In this document: one piece after another, positions 1 through 8,506 of the stretch | How positions within the stretch are numbered: position 1 is the first letter of the stretch | Layout of the letters: each line of letters opens with the position of its first letter | Assembly (NCBI GenBank): GCA_903951425.1 | Contig: CAJBBX010000012.1 | Coordinates: 1-64,000, forward strand | Direction: 5' to 3' | Length of the DNA stretch: 64,000 nt | Source of the DNA: an uncultured Chthonomonas sp. | GTDB lineage: Bacteria; Armatimonadota; Chthonomonadetes; Chthonomonadales; CAJBBX01 | Translations under genes and position numbers: made by a program | The notes under the pieces: model-generated | The model's database searches: none | What the model was told of the DNA's origin: nothing | What the model saw: the letters and a program-made list of their open reading frames with translations, nothing else

Positions 1-1
1 C

Positions 2-1219
2 CCGAATGCACGCAGTTTCCCGAAGCTCGGGTGCGCGGAGCGTATCGTGCTGGCGCGCATCACCGAGGTGTGGGTCGGCATAGAAGATCCAGATCCCACC
101 GTCGATCGAAAGGGCATCAAGCACCTGCAGGACAATGGGATCGATGTCCACATGTTCGATCGCGACCTGCAGGAGATGATCTCAGATGAGAACACGGCCT
201 TTATGGCCCAGGCCATGGCGCGGGCCTCTGCTGACGATGGGCAGCGCGAGGTCACGCTGTCGCCGCTCGAGGAAGCGGCTGGATCGGTCGATCTGAGCGA
301 CCTGTCGGACGAAGCGCTCCAGGCATTCTGCACACGCGCGGACATCGCTCATGCGGTCGGCTCTTCGGAGTTCGTGAGGCGCCTTGCCCATATGGGCCTG
401 CTGACGCAGGATCGGGGGACGTACCGACCCACCGGTTTCGGCGTCGTCCTGTTCGGCCGTGAGCCACGCGTCACGATGCCCCAGACGGGTCTGCTCGCTA
501 CCATACGCTACGATGATGGTACCGAGGAGCCCATGGCATTCGAGGGGCCGCAGGTACTGGCGCCGGAGGCGATCCTTGGGTGGCTGCGCGCGAAGCTCCC
601 AAACCCGACCGTTCGCTCGGAAGCGCGGCGGCGCGAATCGAACGCCGCCGTGTTCGAGATACTGCGCGAGGCGGTAGTGAATGCGCTGGTCCATCGCGAT
701 TACGGCATACTCGGGGCGAAGTGCCAGTTGACGATCACACCCAACGAGTTTGTGGTCCGCAGCCCAGGCTCGCCGGTTCCGCCGATCACGCTTCAGCAAA
801 TGCAGGCATTTGGAGCTCCGATGCTTTCGCGAAATCCCGTGCTCCACTACGTGTTCGCGCAGATGGACCTTGCCGAGGAGCGGGGGTTAGGGCTCCGCTC
901 CATCGCCAAGTGCGCCGAGCAGGCGGGTCTGCCACGCCCGAGATATGAGTTCGACGCCCCGTATCTCGTCCTGACGGTCTTTCGCTCCCGCGCAGCGGCT
1001 ACTGCGTCGCTTCCCGATGATGCACAGGCGGCGCTCTCTGAGTCCATGCGTCCGGGTTGGGAATGGCTGTCAAGCAACGTGCGGGCGACATCGACACAGT
1101 ACGCCGAGGCGATGGGCGTCGACCAGCGCACCGCGCGCCGCCACCTCGAGGCGCTGATGGCGCTGGGTCTGGTTACCAAAGTCGGCAAGACGCGCGGTGC
1201 ACGGTACGAGGTCAGGTGA
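2..1219 (+). CDS. RibD-like deaminase / GHKL ATPase fusion, 5' end outside the window
   Basis: The frame is open to the left edge, so the true start lies outside the window; the first in-frame GTG is at 47. Numbering from base 2, residues 1-70 resemble the tail of RibD/CMP-deaminase domains: a Cys at residue 11 (GCAERIV) sits where the second zinc Cys falls, followed by VWVGIEDPDP and GIKHLQDNGIDV. Residues ~150-335 match the RecG-C-terminal-like GHKL ATPase family (HATPase_c_4): EAVVNALVHRDY at 223-234 is the N-box with Asn227, and RGLGL is a glycine loop. The last ~60 residues form a winged helix (RTARRHLEALMALGLV). It probably couples nucleotide or base sensing to ATP binding and DNA binding; that is inferred. 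The next gene is a DNA methyltransferase 273 bp downstream on the same strand, so a defence or regulatory role is plausible. Confidence 0.7.
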   Translation, partial: PNARSFPKLGCAERIVLARITEVWVGIEDPDPTVDRKGIKHLQDNGIDVHMFDRDLQEMISDENTAFMAQAMARASADDGQREVTLSPLEEAAGSVDLSDLSDEALQAFCTRADIAHAVGSSEFVRRLAHMGLLTQDRGTYRPTGFGVVLFGREPRVTMPQTGLLATIRYDDGTEEPMAFEGPQVLAPEAILGWLRAKLPNPTVRSEARRRESNAAVFEILREAVVNALVHRDYGILGAKCQLTITPNEFVVRSPGSPVPPITLQQMQAFGAPMLSRNPVLHYVFAQMDLAEERGLGLRSIAKCAEQAGLPRPRYEFDAPYLVLTVFRSRAAATASLPDDAQAALSESMRPGWEWLSSNVRATSTQYAEAMGVDQRTARRHLEALMALGLVTKVGKTRGARYEVR

Positions 1220-1258
1220 TATGGCACTCACCGCGGCTTGCCCCGAATCCGGGTGCGA

Positions 1259-1380
1259 ATCCGGACATTGTGTCCGGATGCCACATCGCCAGCGCGCTCG
1301 AACCGAGAATCCGGACATTGTGCCGGACACTATGCCCGGATTCGGGTGCGCTGCCCGGGGCTCGACACGAATCCGGACAC
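1259..1380. repeat. Cluster of TCCGGA-centred inverted and direct repeats
   Basis: The 273-bp gap between the deaminase/ATPase gene and the methyltransferase gene holds no ORF of note. It carries a perfect 9-bp inverted repeat ATCCGGACA-TTG-TGTCCGGAT at 1259-1279. The same GAATCCGGACA word recurs at 1307 and 1369, and an inverted arm CCGGATTC lies at 1336-1343. TCCGGA occurs four times in about 120 bp. It may be an operator for the winged-helix protein upstream, a methylation-sensitive control site, or a repeat scar. No -10/-35 pair is convincing. Confidence 0.5.
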
Positions 1381-1492
1381 TGCGGCGCGAGGGTGATACG
1401 CCTCAGGGACGCCTCAGATGACCCAAGCCGCGGCTCGTCCAACGTGGTCAGTCGATGCGACCCATCCTGTTCATCCTGTCTAGGAAAGCGAT

Positions 1493-4303
1493 ATGGCAAA
1501 GACACCGAGCAGCAAGACCGTTGAGGTGCTGAAGCATACCGAGGCTTCGCGGCGGAACATCCCTACCGCTGAGTACCAGACCGTGCTGAACAAGGAGGAC
1601 GAGGCGTCGGTTCGCGTCGCTTACGAGCGGCGCAACCGCGACCTGGACCCGCAGCTCGTCTGGCGCGGCAAGGATGAGCAGGACTGGAGCGACCTCGTCG
1701 TCCACGCGCCGCCGCTCTACATCCAGGAGAAGGTGCACCCCAAGGTCCTCGTCGACGACCTGCTGCGGCAGACGCGCGAAGGCAAGCCCACCGACCCTCA
1801 ACTCAACCTGTTCGACGACTTCAACGGCATGCCGGAGGGCGCCGACCGGACCGACTTCTACCACCACGACCAGAACTGGACCAACCGCATGATCCTGGGC
1901 GACAGCCTGCAGGTCATGGCCAGTCTGGCGGAGCGCGAGGGCCTGCGCGGGAAGGTGCAGTGCATCTACATCGACCCGCCCTACGGCATCAAGTTCAACA
2001 GCAACTTCCAGTGGAGCACCACCAGCCGCGACGTCAAGGACGGTAACGCCGACCACATCACTCGGGAGCCCGAGCAGGTGAGAGCCTTCCGGGACACGTG
2101 GCGCGACGGCGTCCACAGCTACCTAACGTACCTGCGTGACCGGCTGACGGTCGCCCGAGACCTGCTCACCGAATCTGGGTCGCTGATCGTTCAGATTGGG
2201 CAGGACAACTGCCACTTGATTAGGGCGCTCCTCGACGAGGTGTTTGGCTCCGGCAACTTCATCGCACAAGTGGTGTTCTCGAAGACCGCAAGTGCTACGT
2301 CGGAGTATCTCGCAGGAACGTATGACCTCCTACTGCTATACGCGCGCTCTCGGGCGCACCTGAAGTACCGTCAGCCTCTGAACCGAAAGGAGATCGGCGG
2401 CGCAGGGGGCGGCGCGTACAAGCGGCTCCGGCTTCCGCACCTCTCGGAGCGACCACTTACGCCCGACGAGCTTAGTGGGCAGCAGAGGATACCCAGCGAC
2501 TGCCGGGTGTTCCGGATCGACAACCTGACGAGCCAGAGCGTTGGGCGCGACAAGGGCGAGGGTGCTGCCTCATGGTTTCCTGTCGCCTACGAGGGACAGG
2601 TGTTCCGGCCATCGGAGAAAGTCCGTTGGAAGACCAATGAGCAAGGCATGGCCCGCCTCGGGAAGGCGTCTCGCCTGAGTGCGACCAGCCAAGGCCTGTA
2701 CTACGTGCGCTACTTCGCCGACTTCGCCGCGTTCGAGGAAGACAACGTCTGGTCGGATACGGGTATCGCGGGCTTCGCGTCGGAGAAACGGTACGTGGTC
2801 GAGACCGCGGAGAAGGTAGTCCAACGCTGCATCCTGATGACCACAGACCCCGGCGACCTCGTCCTTGACCCCACGTGTGGCTCCGGTACCACCGCGTACG
2901 TGGCGGAGCAGTGGGGCCGACGCTGGATCACCATCGACACATCGCGCGTTGCGCTGGCCCTAGCCCGCGCCCGCGTGATGGGGGCGCGATACTCCTACTA
3001 CCTGCTAGCCGACTCCCGCGATGGCCAGCTCAAAGAGGCGGCAGTGACGCACGCCTCACCTACGTCACAGCCCGTTACCGGGAGCATCCGCCAGGGCTTC
3101 GTCTACGAGCGGGTGCTACACATAATGCTGAAAGACATCGCTGGCAACGCCGAGATCGACGTGATCTGGGAGAAGTGGCAAGAGACGCTGGAGCCGCTCC
3201 GCGAGCGGTTGGGCCGGGCCGTCGAACATGCTCCTCTTGAGGAGTGGCAGATACCTCGCGAGGCCGATGCCACATGGCCGGATGCCGCAAAGAAGCTCCA
3301 CGCTGACTGGTGGGCCGCGCGCATCGCCCGGCAGACGGAGATCGACGCGTCGATCGCGGCCAGGGCCGGGTTCGAGTACCTATACGACAAGCCCTACGAC
3401 GACAAGCGCAAAGTGCGCGTGGCCGGGCCGTTCACCGTCGAGAGTCTATCCCCTCACCGGGTTCTGGGCGTCGACGAGAACGACGAACTGATCGACCTCG
3501 TGGCGGAGAAGGGCGCCGAGTATGGCGCGGGGCAGACCTTCGTCGAGATGATCCTCGAGAACCTGAAGACCGCCGGCGTCCAGCAAGCCGACAAGCGGGA
3601 CCGAATCACGTTCACTTCGCTAGCCCCCTGGCCCGGCACGTTCATCTGCGCGGTGGGGCAATACATGGAGGGCGTCGCCGAGAAGCGCGCCGCCATCTTC
3701 ATCGGACCGGAGTTTGGCACCGTCTCTCGCCCGGACCTGGTCGAAGCAGCGCGTGAGGCGGCGGACGCGGGATTCGACGTGCTCATCTCCTGTGCGTTCA
3801 ACTACGAGGCGCACACGACGGAGTTCAACAAGCTCGGCCGCGTTCCGGTCCTCAAGGCGCGGATGAACGCCGAGCTGCACATGGCCGAGGACCTGAAGAA
3901 CACGGGCAAGGGCAACCTGTTCGTCATCTTCGGCGAGCCGGACATCGACCTGCTGCACGAGCCCGACGGCCGCGTTCGAGTGAAGGTGAACGGCGTCGAC
4001 GTCTTCCACCCCAGCACCGGCGAGGTCCGCAGCGACGGCCCGGACGGCATCGCCTGCTGGTTCATCGACACCGACTACAACGAAGAGAGCTTCTTCGTCC
4101 GCCACGCCTACTTCCTGGGCGCCAACGATCCCTACGACTCCCTGAGGCGAACGCTGAAGGCCGAGGTCAACGAAGAAGCCTGGGCCACCCTCCACAGCGA
4201 CACCTCCCGCCCCTTCGACAAACCGAAGTCCGGCCGAATCGCCGTGAAGGTCATCAACCACCTGGGGGATGAGGTGATGAAGGTGTTTAGGGTGGCAGGC
4301 TGA
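1493..4303 (+). CDS. Site-specific DNA methyltransferase, Mod-like (beta class)
   Basis: A 936-residue DNA methyltransferase, predicted to transfer a methyl group from S-adenosylmethionine to adenine N6 (or cytosine N4). The catalytic motif DPPYG is at residues 161-165. The SAM-binding motif DPTCGSGTT is at 459-467. This order (catalytic motif first) is the beta class used by type III Mod subunits. The protein is longer than classical Mod (~600-650 residues): after ~520 there is a ~400-residue extension of unknown role containing an acidic/aromatic region and TDYNEESFF near the end. ATG 1493 follows a weak AGGAAAG ribosome site. No type III Res helicase lies next to it; an OLD-type ATPase and a UvrD-like helicase follow on the same strand. 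It could modify self DNA for those effectors or be a restriction remnant. Confidence 0.85.
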   Translation: MAKTPSSKTVEVLKHTEASRRNIPTAEYQTVLNKEDEASVRVAYERRNRDLDPQLVWRGKDEQDWSDLVVHAPPLYIQEKVHPKVLVDDLLRQTREGKPTDPQLNLFDDFNGMPEGADRTDFYHHDQNWTNRMILGDSLQVMASLAEREGLRGKVQCIYIDPPYGIKFNSNFQWSTTSRDVKDGNADHITREPEQVRAFRDTWRDGVHSYLTYLRDRLTVARDLLTESGSLIVQIGQDNCHLIRALLDEVFGSGNFIAQVVFSKTASATSEYLAGTYDLLLLYARSRAHLKYRQPLNRKEIGGAGGGAYKRLRLPHLSERPLTPDELSGQQRIPSDCRVFRIDNLTSQSVGRDKGEGAASWFPVAYEGQVFRPSEKVRWKTNEQGMARLGKASRLSATSQGLYYVRYFADFAAFEEDNVWSDTGIAGFASEKRYVVETAEKVVQRCILMTTDPGDLVLDPTCGSGTTAYVAEQWGRRWITIDTSRVALALARARVMGARYSYYLLADSRDGQLKEAAVTHASPTSQPVTGSIRQGFVYERVLHIMLKDIAGNAEIDVIWEKWQETLEPLRERLGRAVEHAPLEEWQIPREADATWPDAAKKLHADWWAARIARQTEIDASIAARAGFEYLYDKPYDDKRKVRVAGPFTVESLSPHRVLGVDENDELIDLVAEKGAEYGAGQTFVEMILENLKTAGVQQADKRDRITFTSLAPWPGTFICAVGQYMEGVAEKRAAIFIGPEFGTVSRPDLVEAAREAADAGFDVLISCAFNYEAHTTEFNKLGRVPVLKARMNAELHMAEDLKNTGKGNLFVIFGEPDIDLLHEPDGRVRVKVNGVDVFHPSTGEVRSDGPDGIACWFIDTDYNEESFFVRHAYFLGANDPYDSLRRTLKAEVNEEAWATLHSDTSRPFDKPKSGRIAVKVINHLGDEVMKVFRVAG

Positions 4304-4365
4304 CCGAGCTGGAGCCCTGGGGCGTCGGCCAATTGCCGGGAATATTACAAGAGAGTGGCGTAACT

Positions 4366-6153
4366 ATGATATCACGCCTTAGTCTATCAAATTTTAAGAG
4401 CGTCGGGCACCAGGTTTACGATCTGGGTGATTTCGACCTGCTCGTGGGCGGCAATAACAGCGGCAAGAGTACGGTGCTGCAGGCATTGGCTATCTGGCAG
4501 TACTGCCTCGACGAGTTCCGCAGATCCTCGCGCAGGGGACGCACGGGCATCCAGATCGTGCTCCCGAACTTCACGGCACTGCCCGTTCCCGAGTTCAATC
4601 TCCTGTGGAAGGAGAAGACCGATCGTCACTGGCCCAACGTAGACGGACAGAAGAAGCAGGAGTATATCCTGATCCACATAGGTCTCGACTGGCGCACACA
4701 GGATGGCAAGACTGATGGGTTTGGAGTTGACCTGCGATATCACTCACCCCAGAGCATCTACGCCATTCCATCGTCGGGATGGGCCGATTTCCGGGTCAAA
4801 GAGCAGGGCGGTACGTTACCCCTTATCGCCTACGTGCCGCCGTTCTCGGGCCTAGAGCCGGCAGAGAAGTGGCTTGATCAGTCGCCGATCAGGCAACAGG
4901 TTGGCAAAGGGCAGCCCGGTAGCGTGCTTCGAAATCTCTTGCTTCGAGTTTGGCCCTCCGATTCGCACGAGTCTGATGGGCGGCCAGCCAAGCCAGGGCC
5001 CCCGCCAGACGACTGGCGCGAACTGGCCGACGCGGTTATGCGGTGGTTCTCCGTGGAGATCAAGAGGCCCCAGTATGACTCCGCCAAAGACGTGAACATC
5101 ACGGTCGAATACCAGCAAGGCGGGAAGGCGTACGACATCATTGCGGGCGGAAGTGGATTCCACCAGACCCTGACGCTCCTTGCGTTCCTATATGGTTACA
5201 GGCCAACCACAATACTCCTTGACGAGCCCGACGCACACCTGCACGTGAAATTGCAGCGCCAGATACTGGACTACTTCCAACTGCAGGCACGGAAACGCAA
5301 CACTCAGTTTGTGATCGCGACGCATGCCGAGGAACTGGTCCGCGGTGTAGCACCATCACAGATCGTGTCGCTGCTTCGCCAAGAGCCCAGTCGGGTGCAG
5401 TACACACCTGACGTTCTCCGTGCGATGTCGGACGTCTCCAACGAGGAGGTGACCCATCTGTCGACCGATCCATACATCATGTACGTTGAGGGCGAGTCCG
5501 ATGAGCGGATACTCCGGGCCTGGGCACCGAAGGTCCATGCAGAGGCAGCCATCGGTCGTGTTCGGTTCCACCGCATGCATGGCGGAAGCAAGAGCTCAAT
5601 GAAGGCAGCGGCCGACGCCCATTTCCGTGCGATATGTCAGATAGTGCCAACAGCCAAGCGGCTAATGCTGTTCGACTATGACTCCAGCGAGACGGCCTTC
5701 CACCCTGAGGCCGACAACACCGCTTTGGCTGAGTGGCGGCGCAAGAATATCGAGAACTACATGCTCGTACCTGACGCGTGGAGACGGGCGTCGCTGCGAG
5801 CCCTCCATTCGACTCCGGCTGATCTGCTCGCAACCCCTGTCCTAAACTCGATCGATAGCTGGTTCCAATCAGAGAACTTAACACTGCCTGTCGGACGGTC
5901 GTGGCAAGACGTGTCGGCCAACGTGTTCCGCGTCGTCGACGGCAAGCAAATGCTGTTTGAGAATGACGACTCTCTCTTCCACCAACTGCGGCGACACGAC
6001 CCAGCCGTAGTGCTTCCACGTGAGGACGTTGCTAGGTCCATGGAGACATCCGAGCTCCACGCGGACGTGTTGGCCGTTATGGCGAAGCTGGTTGCGCTCG
6101 TCGGCGGCCCAACTACCCGCTCGGACGAGGAAGAGCCGGGGGACACCGGGTAG
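4366..6153 (+). CDS. OLD-family ATPase with C-terminal TOPRIM nuclease domain (GajA-like)
   Basis: A 595-residue protein of the overcoming-lysogenization-defect family. ATP-binding signs: Walker A GGNNSGKST at 28-36, Walker B ILLDEP with Asp286-Glu287, and H-loop ATHAEEL with His320. The C-terminal TOPRIM domain shows VEGESDE (Glu375, Asp379) and FDYDS (Asp437, Asp439), the metal-binding acidic set of OLD nucleases. ATG 4366 is chosen because MISRLSLSNFKSV is the usual start of these proteins; an in-frame TTG at 4333 is a weaker alternative. Length and domain order fit class 1 OLD and Gabija GajA. A UvrD-like helicase starts 6 bp after the stop, the Gabija arrangement. Nucleolytic defence activity is inferred from family knowledge. 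Confidence 0.85.
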   Translation: MISRLSLSNFKSVGHQVYDLGDFDLLVGGNNSGKSTVLQALAIWQYCLDEFRRSSRRGRTGIQIVLPNFTALPVPEFNLLWKEKTDRHWPNVDGQKKQEYILIHIGLDWRTQDGKTDGFGVDLRYHSPQSIYAIPSSGWADFRVKEQGGTLPLIAYVPPFSGLEPAEKWLDQSPIRQQVGKGQPGSVLRNLLLRVWPSDSHESDGRPAKPGPPPDDWRELADAVMRWFSVEIKRPQYDSAKDVNITVEYQQGGKAYDIIAGGSGFHQTLTLLAFLYGYRPTTILLDEPDAHLHVKLQRQILDYFQLQARKRNTQFVIATHAEELVRGVAPSQIVSLLRQEPSRVQYTPDVLRAMSDVSNEEVTHLSTDPYIMYVEGESDERILRAWAPKVHAEAAIGRVRFHRMHGGSKSSMKAAADAHFRAICQIVPTAKRLMLFDYDSSETAFHPEADNTALAEWRRKNIENYMLVPDAWRRASLRALHSTPADLLATPVLNSIDSWFQSENLTLPVGRSWQDVSANVFRVVDGKQMLFENDDSLFHQLRRHDPAVVLPREDVARSMETSELHADVLAVMAKLVALVGGPTTRSDEEEPGDTG

Positions 6154-6159
6154 GCACAT

Positions 6160-8232
6160 ATGCTCCTCGCCATCTCCGACACCTTCACGGACAGCCTCGC
6201 CAAGCTCACGGGCGACGAGCAGAGGGCCGCCAAGACGACGGCCTTTGACCTGCAGGTAGACCCGTCCGGCACGAGCATGAGCTTCCACAAGCTCGACAAG
6301 GCGCGCGACAAGCGCTTCTGGTCCGTGCGGGTAAGCAGCGACCTGCGGCTGATCGTGCACCGCTCCGACACCAGCCTGCTGCTCTGCTACGTCGACCATC
6401 ACGACGACGCGTACAAGTGGGCCGAACGGCGCAAGCTGGAGAGCCACCCCACGACGGGCGCCGCCCAGTTCGTGGAGGTCTGTGAGCGAACCGAAGAGGT
6501 GTTTGTTCCCGTCTACATCGACGTGGAGCAGCCTGCTCCGCCCAAACCTCGGTTGTTCGCCCATCTCGCCGATGCCGTGATCCTGGACTACGGCGTGCCG
6601 CCGGAGTGGCTGGAGCGCATCCGGTCAGTAACTGAGGAGACTATCCTCGACACGGTGGCTCACCTGCCGTCAGAGGCGGCAGAGGCCCTGCTGCAGCTTG
6701 CCACCGGCTCCGCGCCAACGCGGACCCCGCAACCCGTGGCGGCGCCGTCCGACCCGTTCGACCACCCGGACGCACGCCGCCGATTCCGCGTCGTGAACAA
6801 CGTGGAGGAACTGGCGGCTGCGCTTGACTACCCGTGGGAGAAGTGGACGGTGTTCCTCCATCCCGCGCAGCGGGACAGTGTTGAGCGGACGTACGGCGGC
6901 CCGGCTCGCGTCTCGGGCTCCGCCGGTACCGGCAAGACGATCGTGGCGCTGCACCGTGCCGCGTTCCTGGCTCGGTCGTCGCCGGATGCCCGCATCCTGC
7001 TAACGACGTTCTCCGATGCCCTGGCCAATGCCTTGAGCAACAAGCTGCACACGCTGCTTGCCTCAGAGCCCCGCGTCGCTGAGAGGATCGAGGTGCGCTC
7101 CCTTGATGCAGTCGCTGACCGGCTCCATCGACTGATACTCGGCAAGGCCCAGCACACCGCCCCCGACACCCTCGCCGACGTCGTGCAGGCGGCTGCCGCA
7201 GCCACACCGGCCTGCACGTTCGGCGCCAACTTTGTGGTGTCGGAGTGGACCGAAGTCGTGGACGCCTGGCAACTGAGCACCTGGGACGCCTACCGCACGA
7301 TTCCCCGCCTGGGCCGCCGATCCCGGCTGACGGAGAGGCACCGAGAGGCCCTCTGGGCGGTCTTCGAGAAGGTGCGGGCCGAGCTTGCCTCTCGCGGTCT
7401 TGTCACCCGGTCGGGCATCTACGGCACCCTCGCGGCGCACTTCGCCTCCAAGCCGCCGCCGTACGATGCCGTCGTGGTAGACGAGGCTCAGGATGTGGGA
7501 GTGGCCCAACTGCGATTTCTGGCCGCCCTGGCAGCTGGACGGCCCAACGCGCTCTTCCTCGCCGGCGATCTGGGCCAGCGCATCTTCCAGAAGCCATTCT
7601 CCTGGAAGGCGCTGGGTGTCGATGTCAGAGGTCGCTCCCGCACTCTCCGGGTCAACTATCGGACCTCGCATCAGATTCGATCCCAGGCGGATCGGCTGCT
7701 GGGACCGGAGATCAGCGATATGGACGGCAACTGCGAGGAGAGGCGCGGCACCGTCTCGGTCTTCAATGGGCCTCCACCGACGGTGCAAGTGGTAGGGAGT
7801 CCCGACGACGAGACTAACGTGGTCGCCGTCTGGCTGTCGGAGCTCTGCAACGCCGGCGTCAAGCCCGATGAGGTGGGCGTGTTCGTCCGCTCCACAACCG
7901 AGCTTCCGCGCGCCAAGGCTGCAGTGGAGTTGGCCGGGTTGCCCTACACGATCCTGGACGACGACATGGAGCCCGCGCCCGGCTCGGCGACGCTCAGCAC
8001 GATGCACCTGGCGAAGGGGCTGGAGTTCAAAGCCGTGGTAGTGATGGCGTGCGACGACGACGTCCTCCCGCTTCAGTCACGCATCGCCGACGCGGCGGAC
8101 GACTCAGACCTCGAAGAGGTCTACAACACCGAGCGGCAACTCCTCTACGTCGCCTGCACCCGCGCCCGTGACCACCTGCTGGTTATCGGGGTTGCGCCCA
8201 TCTCCGAGTTCGTCGAGGACATGCGGCTCTAG
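6160..8232 (+). CDS. UvrD-like superfamily 1 helicase with RelE-like N-terminal domain (GajB-like)
   Basis: A 690-residue SF1A helicase. Motif I is GSAGTGKT at 253-260, motif II is DEAQD at 441-445, motif V lies in TMHLAKGLEFKAVVV and motif VI in YVACTRARDH near the C-terminus. Residues 1-~90 read like a RelE/ParE-fold toxin or mRNA-interferase domain (LDKARDKRFWSVRVSSDLR, then LIVHRSD and CYVDHHDDAYKWAERR), a known fusion in RelE-UvrD proteins. It begins 6 bp after the OLD gene, so the two are probably co-transcribed and translationally linked. GajB of classical Gabija is shorter (about 500 residues) and lacks the RelE-like part. It may sense nucleic-acid ends or nucleotides for the OLD nuclease; that is inferred. 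Confidence 0.85.
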   Translation: MLLAISDTFTDSLAKLTGDEQRAAKTTAFDLQVDPSGTSMSFHKLDKARDKRFWSVRVSSDLRLIVHRSDTSLLLCYVDHHDDAYKWAERRKLESHPTTGAAQFVEVCERTEEVFVPVYIDVEQPAPPKPRLFAHLADAVILDYGVPPEWLERIRSVTEETILDTVAHLPSEAAEALLQLATGSAPTRTPQPVAAPSDPFDHPDARRRFRVVNNVEELAAALDYPWEKWTVFLHPAQRDSVERTYGGPARVSGSAGTGKTIVALHRAAFLARSSPDARILLTTFSDALANALSNKLHTLLASEPRVAERIEVRSLDAVADRLHRLILGKAQHTAPDTLADVVQAAAAATPACTFGANFVVSEWTEVVDAWQLSTWDAYRTIPRLGRRSRLTERHREALWAVFEKVRAELASRGLVTRSGIYGTLAAHFASKPPPYDAVVVDEAQDVGVAQLRFLAALAAGRPNALFLAGDLGQRIFQKPFSWKALGVDVRGRSRTLRVNYRTSHQIRSQADRLLGPEISDMDGNCEERRGTVSVFNGPPPTVQVVGSPDDETNVVAVWLSELCNAGVKPDEVGVFVRSTTELPRAKAAVELAGLPYTILDDDMEPAPGSATLSTMHLAKGLEFKAVVVMACDDDVLPLQSRIADAADDSDLEEVYNTERQLLYVACTRARDHLLVIGVAPISEFVEDMRL

Positions 8233-8245
8233 CCGGCGGCGCTCG

Positions 8246-8437
8246 ATGCTGCCCGCTGGACCTGTGGTGCCGCCCACCTCGCCTCCGAGTTATGCGGAGT
8301 TTAGCAAGTCTATCGCCGCGCTGTCGGCCGGGGTTGGCGTGATCTGGAGCCCCAACCACGGCGACACGGCGTTCACTGTGCCGCTCTTCGACGAGTTCAT
8401 GCACCGGGCCATGCCGGGCGACGGGTGGCGAACGTGA
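8246..8437 (+). pseudogene. Short ORF, possible C-terminal remnant of a lost gene
   Basis: A 63-residue reading frame from ATG 8246, 13 bp after the helicase stop. It has a proline-rich start and ends PLFDEFMHRAMPGDGW-RT. The composition (AALSAGVGVIWSPNHGD) looks protein-like rather than random, and it reads like the tail of a larger enzyme. I do not recognise the family. No clear ribosome site precedes it. It may be a real small protein, or the scar left when a further defence gene was deleted between the helicase and the terminator. Confidence 0.25.
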
Positions 8438-8457
8438 CTTGAGGGCTGCGGACCACC

Positions 8458-8492
8458 CGGCGGGGAGCCCATGCGATGCGACCTCCCCGCCG
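8458..8492. terminator. Bidirectional GC-rich hairpin between convergent genes
   Basis: Perfect 10-bp arms CGGCGGGGAG (8458-8467) and CTCCCCGCCG (8483-8492) around a 15-nt loop. It lies between the + strand defence cassette and the stop of the - strand giant surface protein at 8507. There is no T-tract, so the call rests on hairpin strength and convergent position. Confidence 0.45.
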
Positions 8493-8506
8493 TATGGGAC
8501 CGGGCC

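Noticed and set aside
1259-1380. A CRISPR array made of GAATCCGGACA repeats
   Set aside because: Repeats are too short, unevenly spaced, and form dyads; no cas genes are near.
4333-4365. TTG 4333 as the start of the OLD gene
   Set aside because: ATG 4366 gives the standard N-terminus MISRLSLSNFKS with a GAGAG site; the extra 11 codons have no match.
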